Shown: one piece after another, positions 38,560 through 49,825 of the stretch
Numbering within the stretch: the stretch's first letter is position 1
How the letters are laid out: each line of letters begins with the position of its first letter
From: Stutzerimonas sp. S1
GTDB lineage: Bacteria; Pseudomonadota; Gammaproteobacteria; Pseudomonadales; Pseudomonadaceae
Length of the DNA stretch: 64,000 nucleotides
Direction of reading: 5' to 3'
Assembly: GCF_025966695.1 (NCBI RefSeq)
Contig: NZ_JAOEIY010000008.1
Span: forward strand, 1 to 64,000
Notes under the pieces: generated by a model
Told to the model about the DNA's origin: nothing
What the model saw: only the letters and a program-made list of their open reading frames with translations
The model's database searches: none
Made by a program: the position numbers and the translations under genes

Positions 38560-39402
38560 TCAGTCGAGGTCCGCCGCGCTGTGGCGCTCGGGGGCCTGTT
38601 CGGCTTCCTCGCCCCAGGTGCGGTTGACCTTGCGGCCACGGATGACGGCCGGGCGCCCGGCGATCTCGGCAGCCCAGCGCTGCACGTGCTTGTAGTCCTG
38701 CACGGAGAGGAATTCGCCGGCGTCGTACAGCTCGCCACGCACCAGTCCGCCATACCAGGGCCAGATGGCCATGTCGGCGATCGTGTAATCGTCGCCGGCG
38801 ATGTAGCGACGTTCGGCCAGCTGGCGGTCGAGCACGTCGAGCTGGCGCTTGGTTTCCATCGCGTAGCGGTTGATCGGGTACTCGTATTTCTCCGGCGCAT
38901 AGGCATAGAAGTGGCCGAAACCGCCGCCCACAAAGGGCGCCGAGCCCATTTGCCAGAACAGCCAGTTCAGCGTCTCGGTGCGCGCGCGGGTCTCCGTGGG
39001 CAGGAAGGCACCGAACTTCTCCGCCAGGTACACCAGGATCGAGCCGGACTCGAATACCCGCAGCGGCTCGCCTGCGACGCTGCGGTCCACCAGTGCCGGA
39101 ATCTTCGAGTTCGGGTTGATCTCGACGAAGCCGCTGCCGAACTGGTCGCCGTCACCGATCTTGATCAGCCAGGCGTCATACTCGGCACCGCTGTGGCCGA
39201 GGGCGAGCAGCTCTTCGAGCATGATGCTGACCTTCACCCCGTTCGGCGTGGCCAGCGAATACAGCTGCAGCGGGTGCTGGCCCACCGGCAACGCCTTTTC
39301 CACTCGCGCGCCGGCGGTGGGGGCGTTGATGTTGGCGAACTTGCCGCCCGATGGCGCGTCGTGGGTCCAGACCTTCGGCGGTACGTAGCTGGTATCAGGC
39401 AT
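38560..39402 (-). CDS. yghU: Glutathione S-transferase-like disulfide reductase, YghU type
   Basis: This 280-residue protein starts MPDTSYVPPKVWTHDAPSGGKFANIN, the distinctive N-terminus of YghU, and continues with a thioredoxin-like GST domain (about 45-130; VGQHPLQLYSLATPNGVKV, NSKIPALVD) and a helical domain. Relatives are disulfide-bond reductases using glutathione or glutathionylspermidine. I take the ATG at 39402; the extra N-terminal residues in the open frame are not family-like. Confidence 0.9.
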   Translation of the reverse strand: MPDTSYVPPKVWTHDAPSGGKFANINAPTAGARVEKALPVGQHPLQLYSLATPNGVKVSIMLEELLALGHSGAEYDAWLIKIGDGDQFGSGFVEINPNSKIPALVDRSVAGEPLRVFESGSILVYLAEKFGAFLPTETRARTETLNWLFWQMGSAPFVGGGFGHFYAYAPEKYEYPINRYAMETKRQLDVLDRQLAERRYIAGDDYTIADMAIWPWYGGLVRGELYDAGEFLSVQDYKHVQRWAAEIAGRPAVIRGRKVNRTWGEEAEQAPERHSAADLD

Positions 39403-39607
39403 GGCGATCTCCTCGAGTGGGTGAAAGCGGATGTGCACGCATGCTACGCGTTCGGACAACGCGGTCGAAATCGAGTTGGTCGATATTGGTCATCAATATC
39501 GATGCTCCCGCGTGAGACGATCGTCCAGCGTCAGCGCAGCGGTGGGGCCGCTCGATGCTGAATCGGCATGGGGAACGAAAAAGGCCGCTGCCCGGTAAGC
39601 CGAGCAG

Positions 39608-39643
39608 CGTAGGGTGGATGACTCGCCTTGGCGATCATCCACC
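39608..39643 (+). repeat. Palindromic repeat copy 4
   Basis: CGTAGGGTGGATGA begins a stem of 14 pairs with one bulged base (39613-39627 with 39630-39643). It has the same orientation as copy 2 and lies tail to tail with copy 5. The inner stem differs in sequence from the other copies but pairing is kept. Confidence 0.8.
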
Positions 39644-39672
39644 GATGCTCAGGCGGGTGCGGTGGGGCGGTC

Positions 39673-39706
39673 GGGTGGAAAAGGCTGCGCCGTTTTCCAC
39701 CCTACG
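39673..39706 (-). repeat. Palindromic repeat copy 5
   Basis: A perfect 10-bp stem (39673-39682 with 39693-39702) around GGCTGCGCCG is followed by CCTACG at 39701-39706. It matches copies 1 and 3 closely. Being 14 bp past the trpA stop, it may act as the trpBA terminator. Confidence 0.8.
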
Positions 39707-39719
39707 TGAAGCGGGACGT

Positions 39720-41867
<2,148 letters not shown>

Positions 41868-42773
41868 ATGAGTCAGAGCCTTCCGCCCCTCAATGCCCTG
41901 CGCGCCTTCGAGGCTGCCGCGCGCCTGCAGAGCATCGGCCAAGCCGCAGATGAGCTGAGCGTCACTCACGGCGCGATCAGTCGGCAAGTCCGGCAGCTGG
42001 AAGAACAGCTCGGCGTGGCGCTGTTCGTCAAGGAAGGACGCGGCGTAAAACTCACCGATGCCGGCATCCGTCTGCGTGACGCCGCCAGCGAGGCCTTCGA
42101 GCGGCTGCGCAGCACCTGCGCCGAGCTGCAGCGGCAGACAGCCGAGGCCCCCTTCGTGCTCGGCTGTCCCGGCAGCCTGCTGGCACGCTGGTTCATTCCG
42201 CGGCTGGACCGGCTCAATCGCGACCTGCCGGAGCTGCGCCTGCAGCTGTCCGCCAGCGAAGGCGAGCTGGATCCGCGCAAGCCCGGGCTGGATGCCACGC
42301 TGTGGTACGCCGAGCCACCCTGGCCGGCGGATATGCGGGTGTTCGAGCTGGCCGCCGAGCGCATCGGTCCGGTGCTCAGCCCCTACCATGCGCGCGCCGC
42401 CGAGCTGCGCAGCGCGCCGCCGGCGGCCTTGCTCGGCGAGGCGCTGCTGCACACCGTCTCGCGTCCGCAGGCCTGGCCGAGCTGGGCGCGTCAGCAGGGC
42501 CTGGATCCGGCGGGGCTGCGTCTGGGGCAGAGCTTCGAGCATCTGTATTTCCTGCTGGAAGCGGCGCTGGCCGGTCTCGGCGTGGCCATCGCGCCGCAGC
42601 AGCTGGTGGCCGACGACCTCGCCGCGGGTCGCCTGCTGGCGCCCTGGGGCTTCGTCGAAACCAGCGCCAGGCTGGCGCTCTGGGTGCCGGCCCGACGCTC
42701 CGATCGGCGTGCCGAGCGCCTGGCCGAGTGGTTGCGCGAGGAGGTCGGCGGCGCCCGCTTGGCCGCTGGCTGA
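41868..42773 (+). CDS. trpI: TrpI, LysR-family activator of trpBA
   Basis: This 301-residue LysR regulator has an N-terminal winged helix-turn-helix (about 7-65; [41 protein letters not shown]) of the GcvA/TrpI branch and a C-terminal effector domain. Its position divergent from trpBA is diagnostic. In related Pseudomonas the protein binds upstream of trpB, activates it in response to indoleglycerol phosphate, and represses itself. Confidence 0.92.
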   Translation: MSQSLPPLNALRAFEAAARLQSIGQAADELSVTHGAISRQVRQLEEQLGVALFVKEGRGVKLTDAGIRLRDAASEAFERLRSTCAELQRQTAEAPFVLGCPGSLLARWFIPRLDRLNRDLPELRLQLSASEGELDPRKPGLDATLWYAEPPWPADMRVFELAAERIGPVLSPYHARAAELRSAPPAALLGEALLHTVSRPQAWPSWARQQGLDPAGLRLGQSFEHLYFLLEAALAGLGVAIAPQQLVADDLAAGRLLAPWGFVETSARLALWVPARRSDRRAERLAEWLREEVGGARLAAG

Positions 42774-42977
42774 GCGCATCTGCAGACGCCGTTCGTTGGT
42801 GCTGTAAATGCTGCGACGCCTCGGCGAGGGTGCGCCGGTGATGCTCAGGCCAACTCCTTTCGCGACACCGGGCTCATGGCGCTGTCGAGCGGGGGCGGGA
42901 TCGAGGAGCTGACCCTCGTCGGCAATTTGAGCCAACTCCGCATCGACGCGATCACGCCTGCCACGCCGACCTGGGCC

Positions 42978-44036
42978 TCAGCTGGCGAGCGCGGTCTGAG
43001 TGGCGCCTGCTACGGTGGCTTTGTCTTGTGCATAGCCGCGCGGATTGCGGCTCTGCCAGCGCCAGGCATCACGGAGCATGGTCGGCAGGCCGCGTTGTGC
43101 CTCCCAGCCCAGCTCCTCGCGTGCCTTGCTCGGATCGGACCAGCACTGGGCGATGTCGCCTGGACGGCGTGGCTTGTAGACGTGCGGCAACGGCCGGCCA
43201 ATGACCTCCTCGAAGGCGCTGAGCATCTGGCGCACCGAGTAACCGCGGCCGGTGCCGAGGTTCCACACCGAGACGCCGGCGACCTGCTCAAGGCGTTCCA
43301 GCGCCTTGAGGTGCCCCTGCGCCAGGTCGACCACGTGGATGTAGTCGCGTACGCCGGTGCCGTCCGGTGTCGGGTAATCGTTGCCGTAGATGTTCAGTTG
43401 CGCACGTCGGCCGACTGCCACCTGCAGCATGTATGGCAAGAGGTTGTTCGGCGTGCCGTTGGGGTCTTCGCCGATCAGCCCTGATTCGTGGGCGCCGATC
43501 GGATTGAAGTAGCGCAGCAATCCGATGGACCAGCGCGGGTCGGAGTCCGCCAGGCCCTTGAGCACGTTTTCGGCCATCAGCTTGGACTGGCCGTATGGAT
43601 TGGTCGGTACGCCGGTCGGGCGCTCCTCGGTGATCGGCATCACCGGCGACTCGCCATAGACCGTGGCCGATGAGCTGAACACCAGCTTGAAGATGCCGGC
43701 CTCGGCCATCGCCTGGCACAGCGCGATGCTGCCGCTGACATTGGTTTCGTAGTAACGCAGCGGTTCGCGCACGCTCTCGCCGACGGCCTTGAGACCGGCG
43801 AAGTGCAGCACCGCGCTGACCGGGTAGGCGGCGAACAGCGCCTTGAGCAGCGCGCGGTTGCGCACGTCGCCGCGGACGAAGTGCGGCGCGCGTCCGGCGA
43901 GTTGCTCGACCCGCTGCAGCGCGGCTGGCGAGCTGTTGCACAGGTTGTCGAGCACCAGCACCTCGTGCCCCGCCAGGAGCAGCTCGAGTACCGCGTGGGA
44001 GCCGATATAGCCTGCTCCGCCTGTCACCAGAATCAT
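42978..44036 (-). CDS. galE: UDP-glucose 4-epimerase
   Basis: GalE interconverts UDP-glucose and UDP-galactose. The 352-residue short-chain protein has the NAD loop VTGGAGYIGSHAV at the N-terminus, Ser/Tyr/Lys catalytic residues (FSSSATVYGE and NPYGQSK) and GTGRGYSVRQ near the C-terminus. I start it at the ATG at 44036. It is divergent from the glycosyltransferase-glf operon and could provide its UDP-galactose. Confidence 0.94.
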   Translation of the reverse strand: MILVTGGAGYIGSHAVLELLLAGHEVLVLDNLCNSSPAALQRVEQLAGRAPHFVRGDVRNRALLKALFAAYPVSAVLHFAGLKAVGESVREPLRYYETNVSGSIALCQAMAEAGIFKLVFSSSATVYGESPVMPITEERPTGVPTNPYGQSKLMAENVLKGLADSDPRWSIGLLRYFNPIGAHESGLIGEDPNGTPNNLLPYMLQVAVGRRAQLNIYGNDYPTPDGTGVRDYIHVVDLAQGHLKALERLEQVAGVSVWNLGTGRGYSVRQMLSAFEEVIGRPLPHVYKPRRPGDIAQCWSDPSKAREELGWEAQRGLPTMLRDAWRWQSRNPRGYAQDKATVAGATQTALAS

Positions 44037-44458
44037 CTGTTCACCTCCGAATCGCAGCGCTGCTGCACACGCCCGGGACCCGGCGCCAGGCCCGTGGGCC
44101 ACGCTGCTTGAGTCACCACAGTAGGAATCGGCGAAGCGGAACCGGACGGCGATTGCTGGCTGCGCGCGGAGGGTTCCGAAGCCGTTGTGAAACGCTGTCC
44201 TGGCATTAGGGACGGATGAGGTCGAACGGGAGTTCCATCACGATTGGATTAACCGACAGCCGACTGTCGGGCGCTGCGCTGTCGGATGGCTGGTGGGAAC
44301 CCTGCCGATCATGCGCCGTCAATAGCCCGCGGACCGCTGGCCGACGAACGTCGCGGTGCGGTCCGGTTCATTCGCCTTACGCAGGGCAGCGCTGGCTTCA
44401 GGTGATGGGCGAGCGGGCAGGAACGGCCCGGCCGCCGCCATTCGAAACGAGGTGTCAG
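44037..44458. other. Intergenic region between galE and the glycan operon
   Basis: This 422-bp stretch has no convincing gene on either strand and must contain the divergent promoters of galE and the glycosyltransferase operon. I could not identify a clear sigma-70, sigma-54 or AlgU-type promoter by eye. The operon's first ribosome binding site, GAGG, is at 44449-44452. Confidence 0.55.
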
Positions 44459-45643
44459 ATGAGCTGGGCCGGCCCCTTCCAGTACCCCATCGGCAAATCC
44501 CGCAACGCGCAGCAGACGCCGGCCGAGGTGGTCTTCGACGAGCAGGTGCCGACCCTGCTGTGCCTGTCGCACCTGCGCTGGAGCTTCGTCTACCAGCGCC
44601 CGCAGCACCTGATGTCGCGCTTCGCCCGCGACTACAACGTGCTCTTCCATGAAGAGCCGATTCCCACTGAGGACGCCGAGCCCTGGCTGGAAGTGCGTCC
44701 CGAGGAGAACGGCGTGCAGGTGCTGATCCCGCGGCTGCCGGCTGGCTGCGAAGGCGATGCGGCGAACCGCGCGCAACGCCAGCTGCTCGATGACTACCTG
44801 GAAAAGCTCGGCGTCGGCGAGCTGCTGCTCTGGTACTACACGCCGATGAGCCTGGCCATCTCCGAGCACCTGGCGCCGAGCCTGATCGTCTATGACTGCA
44901 TGGACGAACTGTCGGCGTTTCGTGGCGCGCCACCCGAGCTGATCGAGCGCGAAGTGGAGCTGATGTGCCGCGCCAATCTGGTCTTCACCGGCGGCTACAG
45001 CCTCTACGAGGCCAAGCGCCAGCGTCACGACAACGCCCACCCGTTTCCCAGCAGTGTCGATGTCGAGCACTTCGCCGCCGCGCGCCGCCCGCAGCACGAT
45101 CCGGACGACCAGGCGGAGATTCCGCATCCACGCCTGGGCTTCTACGGCGTGATTGACGAACGCCTGGACCTCGGGCTGATCGAGCAGGTCGCGCGTCTGC
45201 GCCCGGACTGGCAGATCGTGCTGGTCGGCCCGGTGGTCAAGATCGACCCGACCGAGCTGCCGCAGCGCGACAACATCCATTACCTGGGCGGCAAGACCTA
45301 CGAGGAGCTGCCGCAATACCTGTCGGGCTGGGACGTGGCGATCATGCCGTTCGCGCTGAACGAGTCGACCCGCTTCATCAGTCCGACCAAGACCCCCGAG
45401 TACCTCGCCGGCGGCTGCCCGGTGGTGTCCACGCCGATCACCGATGTGGTGCGCACCTACGGTGACACCGGCATCGTGCGCATCGCCGACAGCGCCGAGG
45501 CGTTCGTCGCCGCCAGCGAAGCCGCCCTGGCCGATGCCGAAGATCGTGACGCGCTCTTGGCCAAGGCCGACGAGATCCTCGGCGACATGTCCTGGGATCA
45601 CACCTGGAGCCTGATGAAGGAGAAGATGCAATGCGCGATATGA
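44459..45643 (+). CDS. GT-B fold glycosyltransferase (GT1/GT4-like)
   Basis: This 394-residue glycosyltransferase has N-terminal and C-terminal Rossmann halves. The C-terminal donor-binding stretch SPTKTPEYLAGGCPVVSTPI (about 310-330) is typical of GT4-like enzymes. The N-terminal half has WSFVYQRPQHLMSRFA. I use the ATG at 44459 with GAGG upstream. It overlaps glf by 13 bp and starts a tight operon; a galactofuranose or galactose transfer would fit, but the donor is unknown. Confidence 0.85.
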   Translation: MSWAGPFQYPIGKSRNAQQTPAEVVFDEQVPTLLCLSHLRWSFVYQRPQHLMSRFARDYNVLFHEEPIPTEDAEPWLEVRPEENGVQVLIPRLPAGCEGDAANRAQRQLLDDYLEKLGVGELLLWYYTPMSLAISEHLAPSLIVYDCMDELSAFRGAPPELIEREVELMCRANLVFTGGYSLYEAKRQRHDNAHPFPSSVDVEHFAAARRPQHDPDDQAEIPHPRLGFYGVIDERLDLGLIEQVARLRPDWQIVLVGPVVKIDPTELPQRDNIHYLGGKTYEELPQYLSGWDVAIMPFALNESTRFISPTKTPEYLAGGCPVVSTPITDVVRTYGDTGIVRIADSAEAFVAASEAALADAEDRDALLAKADEILGDMSWDHTWSLMKEKMQCAI

Positions 45644-46857
45644 GCCCGCAGGACAGCAATCCGGAACGTCTCGGCGCAGGCGCTGGCGACCAGCCGCAGG
45701 CGCGCCGACGCGGCTTCGACTACCTCATCGTCGGCGCCGGTTTCGCTGGCAGCGTGCTCGCCGAGCGTCTCGCCGCCGGGCTGAACAAGCGCGTGCTGGT
45801 GGTCGACCGCCGCCCGCACATCGCCGGCAACGCCTACGACTACCACGACGAGTCCGGCGTGCTGATCCACCGCTATGGCCCGCACATCTTCCACACCAAT
45901 GCCCAGCGCATCGTCGACTACCTCTCGCAGTTCACCGAGTGGCGCCCCTACGAGCATCGCGTGCTGGCGCAGGTGGACGGGCAGGAGGTGCCGATCCCGA
46001 TCAACATGACCACGCTGAACAGGCTCTACGGTCTGAACATGACCAGCGAAGAGGAAGCGGCAGATTTCCTCGCCAGCCGCGCCGAGCCGGTGGAAGACAT
46101 CCAGACCAGCGAAGACGTGGTGATCAACGGCATCGGTCGCGAGCTGTACCAGAAGTTCTTCCGCGGCTACACCCGCAAGCAGTGGGGCCTGGACCCGTCG
46201 CAGCTGGACAAGTCGGTGACCTCGCGCATCCCCACGCGCACCAACACCGACGATCGCTACTTCACCGACAGCTTCCAGCAGATGCCCAAGCACGGCTACA
46301 CCAGGATGTTCGAGAAGATGCTGGCGCACCCGAACATCAAGGTCATGCTCAACACCGATTACCGTGAGATCCGCGACGAGGTGCAGTACGACCAGCTGAT
46401 CTTCTGCGGGCCGATCGACGAGTACTTCGACTACCGCTTCGGCAAGCTGCCGTACCGCTCGCTGAAGTTCGAGCACAAGCAGCTCGATCAGGAGCAGTTC
46501 CAGGCCGTGGGCACGGTCAACTACCCCAGCGAGGACGTGCCCTACACGCGCGTCAGCGAGTACAAGCACCTCACCGGGCAGGTGCATCCGAAGACCAGCA
46601 TCACCTACGAGTACCCCTCGGCCGAGGGCGACCCCTACTACCCGATCCCGCGGCCGGAGAATGCCCAGCTGTACAAGCGCTACCAGCAGTTGGCGGACGA
46701 GACGCCAAACGTGACCTTCGTCGGCCGCCTGGGCACCTACAAGTACTACAACATGGATCAGGTGATCGGCCAGGCGCTGGCGCTGTACAAGCGCATCGAG
46801 GAAGCCGAGAGCACCCGGCCCGTCGCCGAGGAAGCCGCCGAGGCGCCACTGTCATAG
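45631..46857 (+). CDS. glf: UDP-galactopyranose mutase
   Basis: Glf is an FAD enzyme that converts UDP-galactopyranose to UDP-galactofuranose. The 408-residue protein has an extra N-terminal tail of about 27 residues, then the dinucleotide-binding YLIVGAGFAGSVLAERL, RPHIAGNAYDY, YGPHIFHTN, and the active-site RKQWG. It overlaps the glycosyltransferase by 13 bp. Its presence means that the cell can make galactofuranose for a surface glycan. Confidence 0.94.
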   Translation: MRDMSPQDSNPERLGAGAGDQPQARRRGFDYLIVGAGFAGSVLAERLAAGLNKRVLVVDRRPHIAGNAYDYHDESGVLIHRYGPHIFHTNAQRIVDYLSQFTEWRPYEHRVLAQVDGQEVPIPINMTTLNRLYGLNMTSEEEAADFLASRAEPVEDIQTSEDVVINGIGRELYQKFFRGYTRKQWGLDPSQLDKSVTSRIPTRTNTDDRYFTDSFQQMPKHGYTRMFEKMLAHPNIKVMLNTDYREIRDEVQYDQLIFCGPIDEYFDYRFGKLPYRSLKFEHKQLDQEQFQAVGTVNYPSEDVPYTRVSEYKHLTGQVHPKTSITYEYPSAEGDPYYPIPRPENAQLYKRYQQLADETPNVTFVGRLGTYKYYNMDQVIGQALALYKRIEEAESTRPVAEEAAEAPLS

Positions 46858-46880
46858 CGCAGCCAGTCATGAGGTAGACG

Positions 46881-48032
46881 ATGCATCACCCCAGTCTGTT
46901 CCAGAGCTTCTTTCTCGGCGGTTTCGAGTGTTCCACCCATCGTCGCGCCGACGGTCGCCGGCTCGACCTGCTGGCCGCCACCGGCCATGACCGCTGGGCT
47001 GCCGAGGACTATGCCGCGCTGCAGCGCCACGGCATCCGCACGGTACGTGATGGTCTGCGCTGGCACCTGATCGAGCGCCTGCCGGGCGAGTACGACTGGT
47101 CCAGCGTCCTGCCGCAGCTGCGCGCGGCGAATGCCTGCGGCACTCAGGTGATCTGGGATCTGTGCCACTACGGCTGGCCGGAGGGCCTGGACATCTGGCG
47201 GCCGCGTTTCGTCGAGCGCTTCGCGAGGTTCGCCGCCGCCGCCGCGCGGCTGGTGCGCGAGGAGAGCGACGCAGTGCCGTTCTATGCGCCGATCAACGAG
47301 ATTTCCTTTTGGGCCTGGGCCGGCGGTGACCATGCGCGCTTCAACCCGATGGGCGAGGGCCGCGGCGCCGAGCTCAAGCAGCAGCTGGTGCGCGCCAGCA
47401 TCGCCGCCATCGACGCGGTGCGCGAGGTCGATCCGCGCGCGCGTTTCGTCCAGGTCGACCCGGCCATCCATATCAGCGCCAGCAGCATAAGGCCCGGCCC
47501 GCAGCGCGAGGCGGAGAATGCCCGGCAGGCGCAGTTCGAGGCCTGGGACATGCTCTGCGGCAAGGCCTGGCCAGGCCTGGGCGGCAAGCCCGAGTACCTC
47601 GATATCGTCGGCATCAACTACTACGCGGACAACCAGTGGTACCTGGGCGGGCCGACCATCGAGCGCGGTCATGCGGACTACCGGCCGTTCCAGGGCATTC
47701 TCGCCGAGATCCACCAGCGTTACGGGCGGCCGCTGCTGGTGGCCGAGACCGGCGCCGAAGGCGAGTTACGCGGCGAATGGCTGCGTTACGTCAGTGAACA
47801 GGTGGGCATCGCCCTGCAGCGTGGCGTGCCCATCGAGGGCATCTGCCTGTATCCGGTGCTCGATTACCCGGGCTGGGATGACGACCGGCATTGCCCCACT
47901 GGCCTGCTCGGCTTCGCCGATGCCCAGGGCCGGCGCGACGAGCATGCCGGGCTGGCCGACGAGTTGCGCCTGCAGCAGACCCGCTTCGTCGCCTTCGCGC
48001 CCGACCGGCAGGCGGCTGTGACCCCGGCATGA
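46881..48032 (+). CDS. Clan GH-A glycoside hydrolase-like protein (beta-glucosidase-like)
   Basis: This 383-residue protein has the TIM-barrel glycosidase layout. Glu140 in APINEISFW is in the acid/base position, and Glu289 in LLVAETGAEG is in the nucleophile position. There is no signal peptide, so it should be cytosolic. It overlaps the following ABC exporter by 4 bp (ATGA). A cytosolic glycosidase in a glycan assembly operon is unusual; it might edit or transfer sugars. The exact GH family is not clear to me. Confidence 0.78.
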   Translation: MHHPSLFQSFFLGGFECSTHRRADGRRLDLLAATGHDRWAAEDYAALQRHGIRTVRDGLRWHLIERLPGEYDWSSVLPQLRAANACGTQVIWDLCHYGWPEGLDIWRPRFVERFARFAAAAARLVREESDAVPFYAPINEISFWAWAGGDHARFNPMGEGRGAELKQQLVRASIAAIDAVREVDPRARFVQVDPAIHISASSIRPGPQREAENARQAQFEAWDMLCGKAWPGLGGKPEYLDIVGINYYADNQWYLGGPTIERGHADYRPFQGILAEIHQRYGRPLLVAETGAEGELRGEWLRYVSEQVGIALQRGVPIEGICLYPVLDYPGWDDDRHCPTGLLGFADAQGRRDEHAGLADELRLQQTRFVAFAPDRQAAVTPA

Positions 48033-49825
48033 ACGCCCCGGCCGTGGCGCGCACGTCCACCCCCGTGCTGCCGAGCCGGCCGCTGGCGTTCCTCTGGCAT
48101 TACGTTTGCGTGCGGCCGTGGCATTTCGGCGGGCTGCTGAGTCTGGTGGTGAGCGCTGCGCTCTGTGCGGTGGCGGTGCAGTACGGCATGAAGCTGCTGG
48201 TCGATGCGATGGCCGACGGCACCGGCGAGCGCGGCGCGGCGAATGTGTGGTCGCCGCTGTGGCTGTTCCTCGGGCTGATCGTGGTGGAAAACGTCTTCTG
48301 GCGCCTCGGTGGCTGGCTTGGCTGCCGCACCGTGGTGGCCAGTTGCGTGGACATCCGCGTCGACCTGTTCAAGTACCTCACCGGCCACCCGATGCGCTAT
48401 TTCAACGAGCACTTCGCCGGCTCGCTGGGCAATCGCATCTCCGCCGTCGGCCAGGCGGCCGGCAGCATCTACGGCGGGCTGGCGTGGAAGATCGTGCCGC
48501 CGATCGTCGACTTCATCGGCGCGGTGCTGGTGCTGCTCACCGTCGACTGGCGCATGGCGTTGGCGCTGATCATCTTCGTCCTCGTTGTGGCGCTGTTGAT
48601 CACCGGCTTCGGCATCCGCGGGCGCAGCAAGCACCAGCGCTTCGCCGCGCAGGCCGCGCGGGTCGGCGGCGAGCTGGTGGATGCGGTGTCCAATGTCTGG
48701 ACGATCAAGGCCTTCTCCGCGCGCGACCGCGAGGCCGAGCGCCTGGCCAACGAGATCGGCTACGAGGCGCGCGCCCAGCGGCGCAGCTGGATGTACCTGG
48801 AAAAGGCGCGGGTGCTGCATGACATCTGCCTGTCGCTGATGGCCGGCGGCATGCTGGTCTGGGCGATCCGCAGCTGGATCGGCGGCGCGGTGACTGCTGG
48901 CGACGTGGTACTGGTCAGCGCGCTGACCTTCCGCATCCTGCATGGCTCGCGCGACCTGGCGCTGGCGCTGGTGGACACCACGCAGCAGGTCGGCGCGATT
49001 GCCGACACCCTGCGCATCATCAACCAGCCTCATGGCCTGGAAGACCCCGAGTCCGAACTGACCTTGGACGAAGGCGTCATCGACTTCGTGCGCATCCGCT
49101 TCGGCTACCCCGGGCGGGGGCCGATCTTCGACGACTTCAGCCTGCACATTCCGGCCGGGCAGACGGTCGGCGTCGTCGGCGCTTCCGGGGCCGGCAAGTC
49201 GACGCTGATCAGCCTGCTGCAGCGCCTCGACGACGTGCAGGGCGGGCAGATCCTCATCGACGGTCAGGACCTCCGCCAGGTCAGCCAGGACAGCCTGCGC
49301 GCGAAGATCGCCGTGGTGCCGCAGGAATCCGCGCTGTTCAACCGCAGCATCCTCGAGAACATCCGCTACGGCCGCCCCGAGGCCAGCGACGAGGAGGTCT
49401 TCGAGGCCGCGCGACATGCCTTCTGCGACGGTTTCATCCGCGCCTTGCCGCAGGGTTATCAGACGCTGGTGGGCGAGCGCGGGGTGATGCTTTCCGGTGG
49501 CCAGCGTCAGCGTCTGGGCATCGCCCGCGCTTTCCTCAAGGATGCGCCGATTCTGATCCTCGACGAGGCCACCTCGGCGCTGGATACCCAATCCGAGGCG
49601 GAAATCCAGGCGGCGCTGAACCGGCTGATTCGCGGGCGCACCGTGGTGGCGGTGGCACACCGGCTGTCGACCCTGGCCAGCTTCGAGCGCATCGTCGTGC
49701 TGCGTGACGGGTGCATCGTCGAGGATGGCCCGCCGCAGCAGCTGCGCCGCCTGGGCGGGGAATTCGACGCGCTCTGGCGCATGCAGGCCGAGGGCTTCAG
49801 CCGCAGCGCCGAAGCCGCGCGATGA
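48029..49825 (+). CDS. ABC exporter, fused membrane and ATPase domains
   Basis: This 598-residue half-transporter has about six membrane helices (about 35-325) and a C-terminal ATPase with Walker A GASGAGKST, signature LSGGQRQR and Walker B ILILDEATSALD. Position in the operon suggests that it flips a lipid-linked galactofuranose-containing product across the inner membrane. It is coupled by ATGA to the glycosidase before it and to the KTSC gene after it. It is related to, but distinct from, the exporter at 36631-38466. Confidence 0.86.
   Translation: MNAPAVARTSTPVLPSRPLAFLWHYVCVRPWHFGGLLSLVVSAALCAVAVQYGMKLLVDAMADGTGERGAANVWSPLWLFLGLIVVENVFWRLGGWLGCRTVVASCVDIRVDLFKYLTGHPMRYFNEHFAGSLGNRISAVGQAAGSIYGGLAWKIVPPIVDFIGAVLVLLTVDWRMALALIIFVLVVALLITGFGIRGRSKHQRFAAQAARVGGELVDAVSNVWTIKAFSARDREAERLANEIGYEARAQRRSWMYLEKARVLHDICLSLMAGGMLVWAIRSWIGGAVTAGDVVLVSALTFRILHGSRDLALALVDTTQQVGAIADTLRIINQPHGLEDPESELTLDEGVIDFVRIRFGYPGRGPIFDDFSLHIPAGQTVGVVGASGAGKSTLISLLQRLDDVQGGQILIDGQDLRQVSQDSLRAKIAVVPQESALFNRSILENIRYGRPEASDEEVFEAARHAFCDGFIRALPQGYQTLVGERGVMLSGGQRQRLGIARAFLKDAPILILDEATSALDTQSEAEIQAALNRLIRGRTVVAVAHRLSTLASFERIVVLRDGCIVEDGPPQQLRRLGGEFDALWRMQAEGFSRSAEAAR

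Larger units (their letters stand above)
39403..39719. other. Intergenic region between yghU and trpA with two repeats
   Basis: This 317-bp region holds no gene. It contains the yghU promoter side (ATCAATATCGATG near 39490-39505) and palindromic repeat copies 4 and 5, the latter ending 14 bp before the trpA stop. Confidence 0.7.

Noticed and set aside
42774-42977. Gap between trpI and galE
   Set aside because: I looked for a small gene, tRNA or terminator in these 204 bp and found nothing that I can support.
42876-43484. 202-codon plus-strand frame opposite galE
   Set aside because: Most of it is antisense to galE, there is no ribosome binding site, and no family match is visible.
47864-49660. 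598-codon minus-strand frame opposite the second ABC exporter
   Set aside because: It is an antisense shadow of the exporter at 48029-49825, and the translation is repetitive and unlike any protein.
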